Under the pieces are notes generated by a model that was not told the origin of the DNA, searched no databases, and saw only the letters and a list, made by a program, of their open reading frames with translations. A stretch of DNA of 64,000 bases from SCRD01 sp046705285 (GTDB taxonomy: Bacteria; Acidobacteriota; Terriglobia; UBA7540). The stretch covers positions 1 to 64,000 of the forward strand of contig JBJKQK010000211.1 of NCBI GenBank assembly GCA_046705285.1, in the 5' to 3' direction. Shown here one piece after another: positions 54,943-63,870 of the stretch (within the stretch, counting starts at the first letter, position 1; every line of letters starts with the position of its first letter). Position numbers and translations under genes: made by a program.

Positions 54943-56229
54943 CTAATCTGTTGCCGAGGTGATCTGCAAGTCATCGAGCCAAACCTTCCCGGTGATCCCG
55001 GTGTCCTCGCTGGCCTTGCTGGGGAGGCGAACCAACGCGACGATGAGCAGTTGCGTTTTGGGTCCTGTCTTGAACTCCAGATTCAACGGATTCCACCCGC
55101 CGCTGCTGCCTGTCATTCCTGGAGTGAACTTGTCAAGCGCGCTCGGATCATACGCATCGACCACCTCCAGGCGCGGCCCACTGTCGCTGGTGATGTCATG
55201 CGTCCTCATGAACGCATTCAGCTGGTACTTATGGCTCGGCGACACTTTGACAAACTGAAAGATCTGATGGTAGCTGAGGTTTTTCCCACCCGTGAACTGC
55301 ACGGCGAGAGAATGCCCGGGCGAATGAAACGTGGCGGTGTCCGGACCCGCATACACCCCGGGAACATCCTGAATTCTCCACCCGAAACCCATATTCAATA
55401 ACGGGTCTTCGAAATTCCCGTTGGTTATAAGATTTTGGCCGGGTCTGCCCGGAGGAGTTCGGATCAGTCCCCTGGCTTGCAGGTCAGACCACACCTGGTA
55501 GGCCGGGCCGGGCTGGCCTGTTTTGATCAGGGTATCAATGTAATCAGAGGCCTCATGCGGGTCAAACTTGTCCGGATTTTCGGTGATGCGTTTCCAGACC
55601 GCATGGGCATCCGAGAAATGCTGTTTGCCAACCAGGTAGTTGAGGTAACTGAATTCAGCGGGGAGATCATGTGGGATGAGATCCCGAAGAATCTGGCTGC
55701 CATTGTCGGAAGCCTTCCAGGCGACTTTAAAGACTGTTTGATCATATTCTCTTGAGCCCGCCAGCACCACCTTCAAATGTCGGAACGCTTCCCGGGTGTT
55801 TCCGTGCAGCAGGAAATAGTTTCCGATAGTCCACTGATAGATGGGCAAATTAGGGGCCAGGGCGGAGGCACGCCTCAGGTCCTCTTCCGCCTTGGAGGTA
55901 TCTCCCTTGAACTCATAGGCTGCGGCCAGATTGATCCAGGCCTGCGGATCATAAGGACTGTCCTTGATCGCGTCCTGAAACTGCTGGATAGCTTCCTTGG
56001 GCCTGGGATTGCTAATGCTGTACTGATACAGGCGGCCCAACTGAACGTGGTACGTGGCATCACCGGGATTCAGCAGGCTGGCCCGGCGCAGGCTGCCGAT
56101 GGTCAGGGTGTGGCCAGCGCGGTCAGCAAAATACGTTTTTGCAATCCAGACGGTCGCCAGCACCGATGCAGCGATCAGGAAAACCAGCAGGTACTTTTGG
56201 GCAGCCCTGCCCTTTACCGTTATCCGCAT
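54943..56229 (-). CDS. membrane-anchored TPR protein with C-terminal beta-sandwich
   Basis: The 428-residue protein has an N-terminal membrane helix (residues 12-30) followed by TPR repeats (YHVQLGRLYQYSISNPRPKE, then AWINLAAAYEFKGDTSKAEE). The C-terminal 170 residues form a beta-rich module starting NLITNGNFEDP, as in carbohydrate-binding-like domains. It faces the periplasm or outside by topology. Such TPR/beta-sandwich proteins often occur in polysaccharide export loci, but no other export gene is visible here. Confidence 0.75.
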   Translation of the reverse strand: MRITVKGRAAQKYLLVFLIAASVLATVWIAKTYFADRAGHTLTIGSLRRASLLNPGDATYHVQLGRLYQYSISNPRPKEAIQQFQDAIKDSPYDPQAWINLAAAYEFKGDTSKAEEDLRRASALAPNLPIYQWTIGNYFLLHGNTREAFRHLKVVLAGSREYDQTVFKVAWKASDNGSQILRDLIPHDLPAEFSYLNYLVGKQHFSDAHAVWKRITENPDKFDPHEASDYIDTLIKTGQPGPAYQVWSDLQARGLIRTPPGRPGQNLITNGNFEDPLLNMGFGWRIQDVPGVYAGPDTATFHSPGHSLAVQFTGGKNLSYHQIFQFVKVSPSHKYQLNAFMRTHDITSDSGPRLEVVDAYDPSALDKFTPGMTGSSGGWNPLNLEFKTGPKTQLLIVALVRLPSKASEDTGITGKVWLDDLQITSATD

Positions 56230-56833
56230 GCAACCCCATCTGTCCCGTGCTCAGCCCGTGTTCTCAGTCCTCGCGAGAGTCATGGTACATCCTCGGCCAG
56301 ACAGGCCACATCAGGTGGAGGGAACAGTCCCGAAGTATATCAAATAATGGACGAAAATCGATGGATGACCGGTGTGCGATGCGGGTGAAAGATCTTCCGG
56401 AAGGAGGCCGGCTGCCCCAAACTGGTCCGTAACCGGATGGGAAGGTTCCCGCCAATCCTAAACCCGGGGGCCATATGAGACCCGCATGTGACAGTTGAAG
56501 GCTGGAGTGCAGCCTGGCAAGACCTTGATTTGGGAAGCTACATCACCTGCTGCGGCCGTGCTCCGGGCGGTGCACGATTTCACCGGGGGGTGCAGGAGTA
56601 TGGCCGGTTCACACCTCACACTAGTAGATCATGCGACATCGGCGGTGCTGCTATAGTTCGGGATACCAAACGCGCTAGCGCTAGGGCTCTGCCTCATGCA
56701 GTGGTAGTATGTTGGGGCAATTCTTGAGCTGCCCTTAACTTGCGAAATCGCTGACACCGGCAACAAATTCCGGTGCCATGCGGGGGCCTGGTGCTTTGGG
56801 CGCTCGAGTTTTCGTGAAGGGAGGAGGTTGAGT
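56230..56833. other. intergenic region, no gene seen
   Basis: Some 600 bases between the divergent TPR and GH172 genes. Only short shadow frames occur. I looked for RNA genes and intron-like structure and found nothing convincing. Confidence 0.35.
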
Positions 56834-58003
56834 ATGAAAAACAGACAGGGAGGCTCTCTGCAGCGGCGGGACTTACTCATGATGGGAGCGGCATCGGCAG
56901 GTCTTCTCGGGCTGGGCAGCAAGACGGCATCCGCAGCCACCGTGAGATCAAACGGAGACCCTCTTTATCCCGAACAGATCAAGCTTGCGCTGCTGCGGGA
57001 TTACAGGACGGAGAAGGCATCCAGCTATGACCGCACGGGCGGGAACGCCGATTCCCGGCGGCTTGAACCGGGCAAGACCCTCACCTTGATGAAGGCGGAT
57101 GGGCCAGGCATGGTGGGCCACATCTGGTTCACCATTGCGAGTCCGGACCCGTGGCACCTGAAGAAGCTGGTTCTTCGCATGTACTGGGACGGGGAAGCGG
57201 AGCCAAGCGTCGAGGTGCCTGTGGGAGATTTCTTCGGTCTGAACCTGGGCCAGTATTTCCTCTATGATTCAGCGCTGCTCACGGTTGCGCCCGTCAAGGC
57301 CCTGAATGCTTACTTCCCGATGCCATTCCGCAAGTCGGCTCTGATCACGGTGACCAGCGAAAGCGAGAAGCCGGTGGATGCGTATTATTGGAACATCGAC
57401 TATCAGCTCCTGCCGAGCGTGCCGGAAAATGCCGCGTATTTCCACGCGCAATATCGGCAGATGGCGCCATGCCCAGGCTGGAAAACGGGAGAACCCAAGA
57501 ACCTGTACGGGACGAACAACTATGTCTTTTTGGAAGCCACCGGGCATGGCCACCTGGTGGGCGTCACACAAGGGGTCGTCTTGAACCAGAACGGCTGGTG
57601 GGGCGAAGGCGACGATATGCTGTTTGTCGATGGAAGCAAGCGGCCCGTGACCAATGGGACCGGCTCGGAAGACTATTACAACGGAGCGTGGGGTTTTGAC
57701 GGCAAAGCGTTCCACTATCCTTACAATGGGGCCCCTCACGTTGTGAACCCGTTTTCAATTGGAGGACAGTGGTGCCTTTACCGCTGGCATATGGACGCTC
57801 CGCTCGCTTTCGAGAAGTCCATTCGCTTCACCATCGAACATGGCACGGGGAATAATCGATCGGACGATTTCTATTCTGTTGCTTACTGGTATCAGACAGA
57901 GCCGCATGCCAAAGCCCCAGCTCTTCCACCTGCCGCCGAGCGTATACCGAAGGTATTTGCAGTCCCGGATGGGGCAAGTCCGTTGAAGGGCTCCGGCACA
58001 TAA
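56834..58003 (+). CDS. GH172 (DUF2961) family protein, Tat-exported
   Basis: The 389-residue protein has a twin-arginine signal (QRRDLLMMGAASAG) and the DUF2961 domain, now glycoside hydrolase family 172. Visible features are GMVGHIWFTIASPDPWHLKKL near the start, PFRKSALITVTSESEKPV, and the conserved core GTGSEDYYNGAWGF, which holds an acidic catalytic residue. Characterised members act on alpha-D-fructofuranosides (difructose dianhydrides) and on arabinofuranosides. ATG 56834 follows GGAGGAGG. It appears monocistronic. Confidence 0.88.
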   Translation: MKNRQGGSLQRRDLLMMGAASAGLLGLGSKTASAATVRSNGDPLYPEQIKLALLRDYRTEKASSYDRTGGNADSRRLEPGKTLTLMKADGPGMVGHIWFTIASPDPWHLKKLVLRMYWDGEAEPSVEVPVGDFFGLNLGQYFLYDSALLTVAPVKALNAYFPMPFRKSALITVTSESEKPVDAYYWNIDYQLLPSVPENAAYFHAQYRQMAPCPGWKTGEPKNLYGTNNYVFLEATGHGHLVGVTQGVVLNQNGWWGEGDDMLFVDGSKRPVTNGTGSEDYYNGAWGFDGKAFHYPYNGAPHVVNPFSIGGQWCLYRWHMDAPLAFEKSIRFTIEHGTGNNRSDDFYSVAYWYQTEPHAKAPALPPAAERIPKVFAVPDGASPLKGSGT

Positions 58004-58093
58004 TCTTCATAACGAGCCTAAGTCCACCCTCAGGACAAGCAGTGGAACGGCCTGGAGCGGGGCAACAAATCAGCGTTGATTGGCCATGGTTGA

Positions 58094-58123
58094 TTGACAC
58101 CTTGGTCATCGGCAGACTATTCT
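58094..58123 (+). promoter_or_regulatory. sigma-70-type promoter upstream of prfA
   Basis: TTGACA (58094-58099) is followed by TATTCT (58118-58123) with an 18-base spacer. The prfA start is about 160 bases downstream, leaving a long leader. Confidence 0.5.
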
Positions 58124-58282
58124 GATAAATGGTTTATTTTTCAAACTAATGCAGGAAGCACCGCCCCGAAATCGAGGAAGAGGAGAGCAGACTGCAGTTC
58201 GAAAGACTCTTGCGGAGGGGCATTTGCACCGTGTGGTATTGAGCGGCAATTGTGAGCGGCTCACTCCCCTGGAAATCTGAAA

Positions 58283-59368
58283 ATGCGTTTTCTTGCCAGG
58301 TTGGAAGAGATCGAAGAACGATACGAGAGCCTGACGGCGGCATTAGGCGACCCACAGGTTTTGGGGGACCCGTCTGCTTATCAGAAGACGGCGAAGGCCC
58401 ACGCCGATCTGCAGGAGATCGTGGACCGCTACAGGGAGTGGAAGGGAGTCCAGAAAGCCCTGGTGGAGACTAAATCGCTGCTCGAAGATTCCTCCTCCGA
58501 TTCGGAAATGAAAGCCCTGGCGCAGGAAGAATTGGCGGACCTGGAGAAGAGGCAGGAGGAAGTCGAGGGCCAGTTGAAAGTGTTGCTCCTGCCGAAAGAC
58601 CCGAACGACGCCAAGGACATTGTTCTGGAAATCCGCGCGGGAACGGGCGGCGACGAAGCCACGTTGTTTGCGCAGGAGATCTTCCGCATGTACGGCCGCT
58701 ACGCCGAGCAGCAGAACTGGAAGGTGGACATTCTTTCCTCGTCACTTTCCGGCGTGGGTGGGCTGAAAGAAGTGATCGCGGTGATCGAGGGCAAGAACGT
58801 TTACAGCCGGCTGAAGTACGAAAGCGGCGTGCACCGCGTGCAGCGCGTGCCGGCCACCGAACAGCAGGGCCGCATCCACACCTCGGCGGTGACGGTTGCT
58901 GTGCTGCCCGAAGCCGATGAAGTGGACGTTCAGATCGATCCCAAGGAAATCCGCATTGACACCTTCTGCTCGTCGGGGCCGGGCGGCCAATCGGTGAACA
59001 CCACTTATTCTGCGGTGCGCATCACCCACCTGCCCACGGGCATGGTGGTGTCTTGCCAGGACGAGAAATCGCAGATCAAGTATCGCGCCAAGGCCATGCG
59101 CGTGCTCCGATCACGGCTCTATGACCAGCGGCTGGAAGAACAGCAGAAACAGATTTCTGAAGAGCGCCGCTCGATGGTGGGCACCGGGGACCGCAGCGAG
59201 AAGATTCGTACCTATAATTTTCCTCAAAACCGCGTGACCGACCACCGGATCGGGCTCACGATCCACCAGCTTGACCGCATCATGGACGGCAAACTGGACG
59301 AAATCATCGACGCTCTGATCACTCATTACCAGACCGAAAAACTCAAGCAGGCGACCGTCGCGGCCTGA
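58283..59368 (+). CDS. prfA: peptide chain release factor 1
   Basis: RF1 recognises UAA and UAG and releases the finished protein. The 361-residue protein has the decoding tripeptide PAT (190-192) in RVPATEQQGRIHTSA, which identifies RF1 rather than RF2, and the catalytic GGQ (234-236) in GPGGQSVNTTYSAV. An N-terminal coiled coil (about residues 40-100) is normal. The prmC gene, whose product methylates the GGQ glutamine, follows 31 bases later. The ribosome binding site is weak. Confidence 0.97.
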   Translation: MRFLARLEEIEERYESLTAALGDPQVLGDPSAYQKTAKAHADLQEIVDRYREWKGVQKALVETKSLLEDSSSDSEMKALAQEELADLEKRQEEVEGQLKVLLLPKDPNDAKDIVLEIRAGTGGDEATLFAQEIFRMYGRYAEQQNWKVDILSSSLSGVGGLKEVIAVIEGKNVYSRLKYESGVHRVQRVPATEQQGRIHTSAVTVAVLPEADEVDVQIDPKEIRIDTFCSSGPGGQSVNTTYSAVRITHLPTGMVVSCQDEKSQIKYRAKAMRVLRSRLYDQRLEEQQKQISEERRSMVGTGDRSEKIRTYNFPQNRVTDHRIGLTIHQLDRIMDGKLDEIIDALITHYQTEKLKQATVAA

Positions 59369-59399
59369 CGCGCGCCAGCGTGGGTTGCTGGTTTCCGCG

Positions 59400-60272
59400 A
59401 TGCAAATTCGTGCCACGCTCCAGGCGGGATTGAAACGCCTGCTGGAACATGACGTGCCCTCCGCAGACTTGGCCGCGGAACTTCTCTTGATGCACGTTCT
59501 ACGGCAGGACCGCGCCTTCCTTTATACCCACTCCGAGCAGGATTTGTCTGTCGCGCAGGTTGAGCGCTACTTTGATCTGATTGCGGAACGCTCGACCGGA
59601 AAGCCCACCCAGTACATTACGGGACACCAGGAATTCTGGGGACTGGATTTCGAAGTGAATCCGGCGGTGCTGATTCCGCGTCCGGAAACCGAGCATATCA
59701 TCGAGGCCGTGCTCGATCTGATCGGCCGCGACGGCCGATCGAAGCAGGAGCCATTCCAGATTGCCGACGTGGGAACCGGCTCAGGATGCATTCCCGTCAC
59801 GCTGGCGAAAGAGTTGCCACATGCTAAATTCTTCGCCACCGATATTTCGCCCGAAGCTCTGGAAGTTGCGGCACGGAACGCGCAACGGCACGGAGTAAGA
59901 GACCGGGTTCAGTTCCTTGAAAGCGACCTGCTGGGTTTGTTGCTGAAGCCTAAATTCCTTGGCAGTTTCGATTTTGTGGTTTCCAATCCGCCTTATGTGG
60001 GGCACGACGAACTGGATGAGGTGCAGCGTGAGGTGCGCGAATTTGAGCCGCGGCTGGCATGGGGCGATCTGGCGCAGGGCGAAGAGATTTATGCGCGGCT
60101 GTTTCCGCAGGCGCATGAACTTCTCAGGCCCGGAGGACGCGTGGTGGTGGAGATTGGATACAATAAGAAGGACGCCGTCCTGCGGCTGCTGGGCGCGGGT
60201 TGGCGGCAGCAGGAAGTGCGTCCGGACCTCGCCGGCATTCCACGCGTGATTAGCGCGCGCAAGAACGGCTGA
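59400..60272 (+). CDS. prmC: release factor glutamine methyltransferase
   Basis: PrmC methylates the GGQ glutamine of RF1 and RF2 using S-adenosylmethionine. The 290-residue protein has a helical N-terminal domain, LIPRPETEHI, the SAM-binding DVGTGSGCIPVTLA (about 123-136) and the substrate-gripping NPPY (196-199). ATG 59400 is preferred over TTG 59385. It follows prfA directly, as in many bacteria. Confidence 0.96.
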   Translation: MQIRATLQAGLKRLLEHDVPSADLAAELLLMHVLRQDRAFLYTHSEQDLSVAQVERYFDLIAERSTGKPTQYITGHQEFWGLDFEVNPAVLIPRPETEHIIEAVLDLIGRDGRSKQEPFQIADVGTGSGCIPVTLAKELPHAKFFATDISPEALEVAARNAQRHGVRDRVQFLESDLLGLLLKPKFLGSFDFVVSNPPYVGHDELDEVQREVREFEPRLAWGDLAQGEEIYARLFPQAHELLRPGGRVVVEIGYNKKDAVLRLLGAGWRQQEVRPDLAGIPRVISARKNG

Positions 60273-60278
60273 TTCACC

Positions 60279-61457
60279 ATGCTTCGGCAAATCCTTCATG
60301 TTGACATGGACGCCTTTTTCGTCTCGGTGGAGGAGCTGGGCGACCCGTCGCTGATCGGCAAGGCGGTGGTGGTGGGCGCTGATCCCGATGGTCGCGGCGT
60401 GGTGACAGCTGCCAGCTATGAAGCGCGCAAGTTCGGCGTGCACTCGGCCATGCCAATCCGGACAGCCAAAAAACTCTGCCCGCATGCCATCTTTCTGCGC
60501 GGCCACCATGCGAAATATCGCGAGTACTCGCAGAAGATTTACGAGATCTTCCAGGAGTTCACGCCGGTGATTGAGATGGTTTCGATCGACGAGGCTTATC
60601 TCGACCTGACCGGTTCCGAGCGGCTGCACGGAGGAATGCTCAGGGCTGCCGACCGCCTGATTCGCACCGTGAAGAAGCGGACGGGACTGAATTGCTCGGT
60701 GGGAGCATCGACGTCGCACCTGGTGTCAAAGATCGCCTCCGACCAGGCCAAGCCTCATGGCCTGCTTTATGTGCTGCCGGGATGCGAAAAGGCGTTTCTC
60801 TCAACGCTGCCCATCCGCCGCATGCCGGGCATTGGAAAAGTGACCGAGCCGGAGCTGCTCTCGATGGGCATTGCAACGATTGGCGATCTGCAGACCTACG
60901 GCGCCGAGCGGCTAAGGGAAAAATTCGGCAGGTACGGCGAATGGCTCTATACCAAGTCGCTGGGCAAAGACATCGAGGCTTATGCTTACGAGGAAGAGCC
61001 GAAGTCAATCAGCCACGAAACCACATTCCCAGCGGACACGGCAGATGTCGATGAGGTGGAGCGAACGCTTTCCTATCTTTCCCAGCTTGTCGCAGGGCGC
61101 CTCAGAAATCATCGGCTGTTCGCGCGTACCGTTGGCCTGAAACTCCGTAATCACCGCTTTAAAACGATCACGCGGGACACCACACTTGATGAACCGACCC
61201 ATTTGGATTCGGTTATATTCCAGAACGTCCTGCGAATGTTCAACGCTACTTGGAACGGAAAGGATCGGATCCGTCTAGTAGGTGTCCGGGCATCGAATCT
61301 TGAGCGCTCGACGTTCCAGCTTGGCCTGTTTGAATCGGCAGACCACAAGAAACTTGACCGCCTCCTGAGCGCGGCCGACCAGGTTCGTGGCCGTTACGGC
61401 TTCGATGCGCTTCAACTGGCGCGCTCGCTGGAGCGGGAGAAGAAGAGATCCATTTAG
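60279..61457 (+). CDS. dinB: DNA polymerase IV (Y-family)
   Basis: The 392-residue translesion polymerase has the palm motifs HVDMDAFFVSVEEL (metal ligands Asp9 and Asp11) and SIDEAYLDLTG (Asp and Glu), the fingers motif SYEARKFGVHSAMP, and the helix-hairpin-helix GIGKVTEPELLSMGI. The little-finger domain lies at the C-terminus, ending in a basic tail (EREKKRSI) where a beta-clamp motif would be expected. It lies six bases after prmC; no LexA box was found between them. Confidence 0.96.
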   Translation: MLRQILHVDMDAFFVSVEELGDPSLIGKAVVVGADPDGRGVVTAASYEARKFGVHSAMPIRTAKKLCPHAIFLRGHHAKYREYSQKIYEIFQEFTPVIEMVSIDEAYLDLTGSERLHGGMLRAADRLIRTVKKRTGLNCSVGASTSHLVSKIASDQAKPHGLLYVLPGCEKAFLSTLPIRRMPGIGKVTEPELLSMGIATIGDLQTYGAERLREKFGRYGEWLYTKSLGKDIEAYAYEEEPKSISHETTFPADTADVDEVERTLSYLSQLVAGRLRNHRLFARTVGLKLRNHRFKTITRDTTLDEPTHLDSVIFQNVLRMFNATWNGKDRIRLVGVRASNLERSTFQLGLFESADHKKLDRLLSAADQVRGRYGFDALQLARSLEREKKRSI

Positions 61458-61544
61458 TCCTGGCCGAAACGTAATCGGCAGCTTTGCAAGGTACCCGGAC
61501 CAGCCAAACCATGTGACTGGCTGGAATTCGATCGAAAGGGAAGA

Positions 61545-62864
61545 ATGGAACCAAAGCGCAGGGTTGCGACTGAGATTGTCGAACGTTTGCGGGCCTCGGG
61601 CTTTGCCGCCTATCTTGTGGGTGGCTGCGTGCGTGACATCGTGATGGAGCGCGAACCGAAGGACTACGACGTGGCAACGGCGGCTACTCCCGCACAGGTG
61701 GTTGAGATGTTTCCGGGTAGTCTGACAGTGGGCGTGCAGTTTGGCGTAGTGATCGTTCCGCGACAGGAAGGCAATGTCGAAGTCGCAACTTTCAGGAGCG
61801 ACGGTCGCTATGCGGACGGGCGCCATCCTGTCCGTATCGAGTATGCGAAATCAGCTGAGGAGGACGTGCGGCGGCGGGACTTCACCATCAATGGCCTGCT
61901 TTACGATCCGCTCGAAGAGAAGGTGATCGATTTCGTGGGAGGCAAGGCGGATATTCGCGCCGGGAAAATTCGCACCATCGGTGACCCTCTGCAGCGTTTC
62001 AGCGAGGACCGGCTGCGCATGCTGCGCGCCGTCCGCTTTGCCGCCCGGTTCAACTTTGAACTGGATCCCGCCGCCGCGGAGGCGATCCGGGAGTTGGCGG
62101 GAGAAATCCGCCTGGTGAGCGCCGAACGCATTCGGGACGAAATTCTGAAGATTCTCACTGAGGGTCATGCACGGCGCGGATTTGAACTGCTGGACAACAC
62201 CGGCCTTCTGGAGCAAGTGTTACCAGAGGTTAAAGCGATGCAGGGTGTGGAGCAGCCTCCGGAATTTCATCCCGAAGGCGACGTCTGGACACACACCCTG
62301 ATGATGCTCGAAGGGCTCCGTACACCAACACCAACGCTTGCCCTCGGAGTGCTGTTGCACGACGTTGGAAAACCTCGAACCTTCGCTGTCCGCGAGCGCA
62401 TTCGATTTGATAACCACGTCGAGGTGGGAGCAAAAATGGCGGAAGAAATCTGCAACCGGCTCCGTCTCTCGTCGCGCGAAATCGAGCAAGTCGTCGCCCT
62501 GGTTCGTCATCACCTGCGATTCAAAGACTTTCCGCGGATGAAGCGATCGACACAGATCCGCTTCCTACGAATGGATAGGTTTTCGGAACATCTGGAACTA
62601 CATCGGTTGGATTGTCTGGCGAGCCACGGAAACCTGGACAACTACGAGATTGCCAGCCAGACGCTGGCTCACATTCCAGCGCACGAGATCAAATCACCCC
62701 GCCTCCTCAATGGAAACGACCTCATCCACGAGGGGTACACGCCCGGCCCAATTTTTAAACAGATCCTCCGAGCTGTGGAAGATGCACAGCTGGAGGGTGA
62801 CATTCGTACTTCACAAGATGCACTTCACCTCGTGCGCGAGCGATTTCCTCTTCCCCACCCCTAG
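61545..62864 (+). CDS. cca: CCA tRNA nucleotidyltransferase/poly(A) polymerase with HD domain
   Basis: The 439-residue enzyme has the class II nucleotidyltransferase head (AYLVGGCVRDIVMEREPKD, then DYDVATAATP with the metal acids), RRRDFTINGLLYDP, and the ED..R.LRA motif EDRLRMLRAVRFAARF. An HD domain (HTLMMLEGL, LLHDVGKP) lies in the C-terminal half. CCA-adding and poly(A) forms cannot be separated by eye; note that the tRNA-Leu in this window has its CCA encoded. GAAAGGGAAGA precedes the ATG. It is convergent with a tiny membrane protein gene whose end touches its stop. Confidence 0.93.
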   Translation: MEPKRRVATEIVERLRASGFAAYLVGGCVRDIVMEREPKDYDVATAATPAQVVEMFPGSLTVGVQFGVVIVPRQEGNVEVATFRSDGRYADGRHPVRIEYAKSAEEDVRRRDFTINGLLYDPLEEKVIDFVGGKADIRAGKIRTIGDPLQRFSEDRLRMLRAVRFAARFNFELDPAAAEAIRELAGEIRLVSAERIRDEILKILTEGHARRGFELLDNTGLLEQVLPEVKAMQGVEQPPEFHPEGDVWTHTLMMLEGLRTPTPTLALGVLLHDVGKPRTFAVRERIRFDNHVEVGAKMAEEICNRLRLSSREIEQVVALVRHHLRFKDFPRMKRSTQIRFLRMDRFSEHLELHRLDCLASHGNLDNYEIASQTLAHIPAHEIKSPRLLNGNDLIHEGYTPGPIFKQILRAVEDAQLEGDIRTSQDALHLVRERFPLPHP

Positions 62865-63005
62865 TCACTTTCCAAACGGCACGAAGGCAAAGAAGTAAAT
62901 CACACCGCCGAAAGCGGCACACAGAACAATGAACAGGCCCACCTTCACCCACAACAGCTTTCTGTCTTCCGCGGTGGGTTTTTCTTCATTGATCATCTGG
63001 AACAT
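62865..63005 (-). CDS. 46-residue single-helix membrane protein
   Basis: A strong GGAGG precedes ATG 63005, and the 46 codons read MFQMINEEKPTAEDRKLLWV then a single hydrophobic helix (about residues 19-43) ending FVPFGK. The ribosome binding site, the amphipathic cytosolic lead followed by one membrane helix, and normal codon use all support a real gene. The function is unknown. It ends exactly at the cca stop on the other strand. Confidence 0.7.
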   Translation of the reverse strand: MFQMINEEKPTAEDRKLLWVKVGLFIVLCAAFGGVIYFFAFVPFGK

Positions 63006-63216
63006 GGGACCCTCCTTCTCCCGTCAAATCAGCAAACGGAATCGATTGACAGCGAGAGTACTATCTTGGCCCTATGGTTCGGTCAGAAGAGTAGCAAGCA
63101 GCTTGTGCTGCCGGCGTTTCACACCGGGAACTTGTTTCCGAACCGGCGTATCGCAACCCGATCTCTGTGCCTCCTGCTACTACTTTAGACCTTCGGTTTC
63201 AAAAGTCAAGGTGACA

Positions 63217-63363
63217 ATGCAACAGCAATTTGAAAGTATTTTGCAGCCCGCCAAGAACTCATTTCCAAGCTTAGGTTCCATTAATAGGCAATGGACCGAG
63301 ACAGAAGAAAGCAAGCCTGATCCGGAATCGATCCAGCGGCTTCTCACAGAGCTAAATAACTAA
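63217..63363 (+). CDS. small unknown protein, first of a pair
   Basis: A 48-codon frame starting MQQQFESILQPAKNSFPSL and ending ESIQRLLTELNN has AAGGTG just before its ATG. It is acidic and mostly helical. The next frame starts seven bases after its stop. I do not recognise a family, and the longer upstream frame is not supported. Confidence 0.4.
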   Translation: MQQQFESILQPAKNSFPSLGSINRQWTETEESKPDPESIQRLLTELNN

Positions 63364-63369
63364 GGGCAA

Positions 63370-63870
63370 ATGAGTTGGTCGAAAATTGGAAAGATCTTAC
63401 AGGCAGTTGTTCTGCTGGCTTCTCGCTATGCCGGGAAGCCGAAGCTCGTCGCTATGGCTTGTGATGATACGAAGAGAGCAAGGCGCCTGGCTGGCACCTT
63501 CGGCGCGAGTGCCCGCGGCATATCCCTATCGACGATGGCCACTGCCGGCGCGAGTGCCCGCGGCATATCCCTATCGACGATGGCCACTGCCTTGCAAACG
63601 GCCAGTCGCGAATTTTCTGAGCCTCCAAGCCCAGGATTGAAGAAAATGATCACCAGTGGCAAGCTCGACAAGCTGAAAACCATCCAGCGGGCTTGCCTTA
63701 TGAGCCGGATTCAAAGAGCCCTGTGCCGATACGCACGGCGTGCGATGAGATGTGAGTGGACCGCTGAATTGCAGCGGGAGTGGTCCAGCCGTGTAAATTC
63801 TTCCTACCTGCCGAAATCTGGTCTTCTCCCTTTTCCTATTCGATTTCAATTGAGGCCCGTAATCAACTGA
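63370..63870 (+). CDS. small basic unknown protein with internal duplication
   Basis: The 166-codon frame starts MSWSKIGKILQAVVLLAS, with AAGGG close upstream, and is Arg/Ala/Ser-rich. It contains the exact 45-base tandem duplication (15 residues, GASARGISLSTMATA, twice). Only the first 50 or so residues look like ordinary protein; the C-terminal half reads less convincingly. No family is recognised. Possible gene fragment. Confidence 0.35.
   Translation: MSWSKIGKILQAVVLLASRYAGKPKLVAMACDDTKRARRLAGTFGASARGISLSTMATAGASARGISLSTMATALQTASREFSEPPSPGLKKMITSGKLDKLKTIQRACLMSRIQRALCRYARRAMRCEWTAELQREWSSRVNSSYLPKSGLLPFPIRFQLRPVIN
63501..63590. repeat. exact 45-bp tandem duplication
   Basis: The 45 bases at 63501-63545 are repeated without any change at 63546-63590. 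Because 45 is a multiple of three, the frame of the surrounding ORF is kept. The perfect identity indicates a recent event or active slippage. Confidence 0.95.

Noticed and set aside
56230..56833. Possible structured RNA or intron in a 600-base gap
   Set aside because: I could not find a consistent stem set or known core motif.
62929..63363. 144-codon frame including the small ORF at 63217
   Set aside because: Its first two thirds are antisense to the 46-residue protein gene and have no support; only the last 48 codons have a ribosome binding site.
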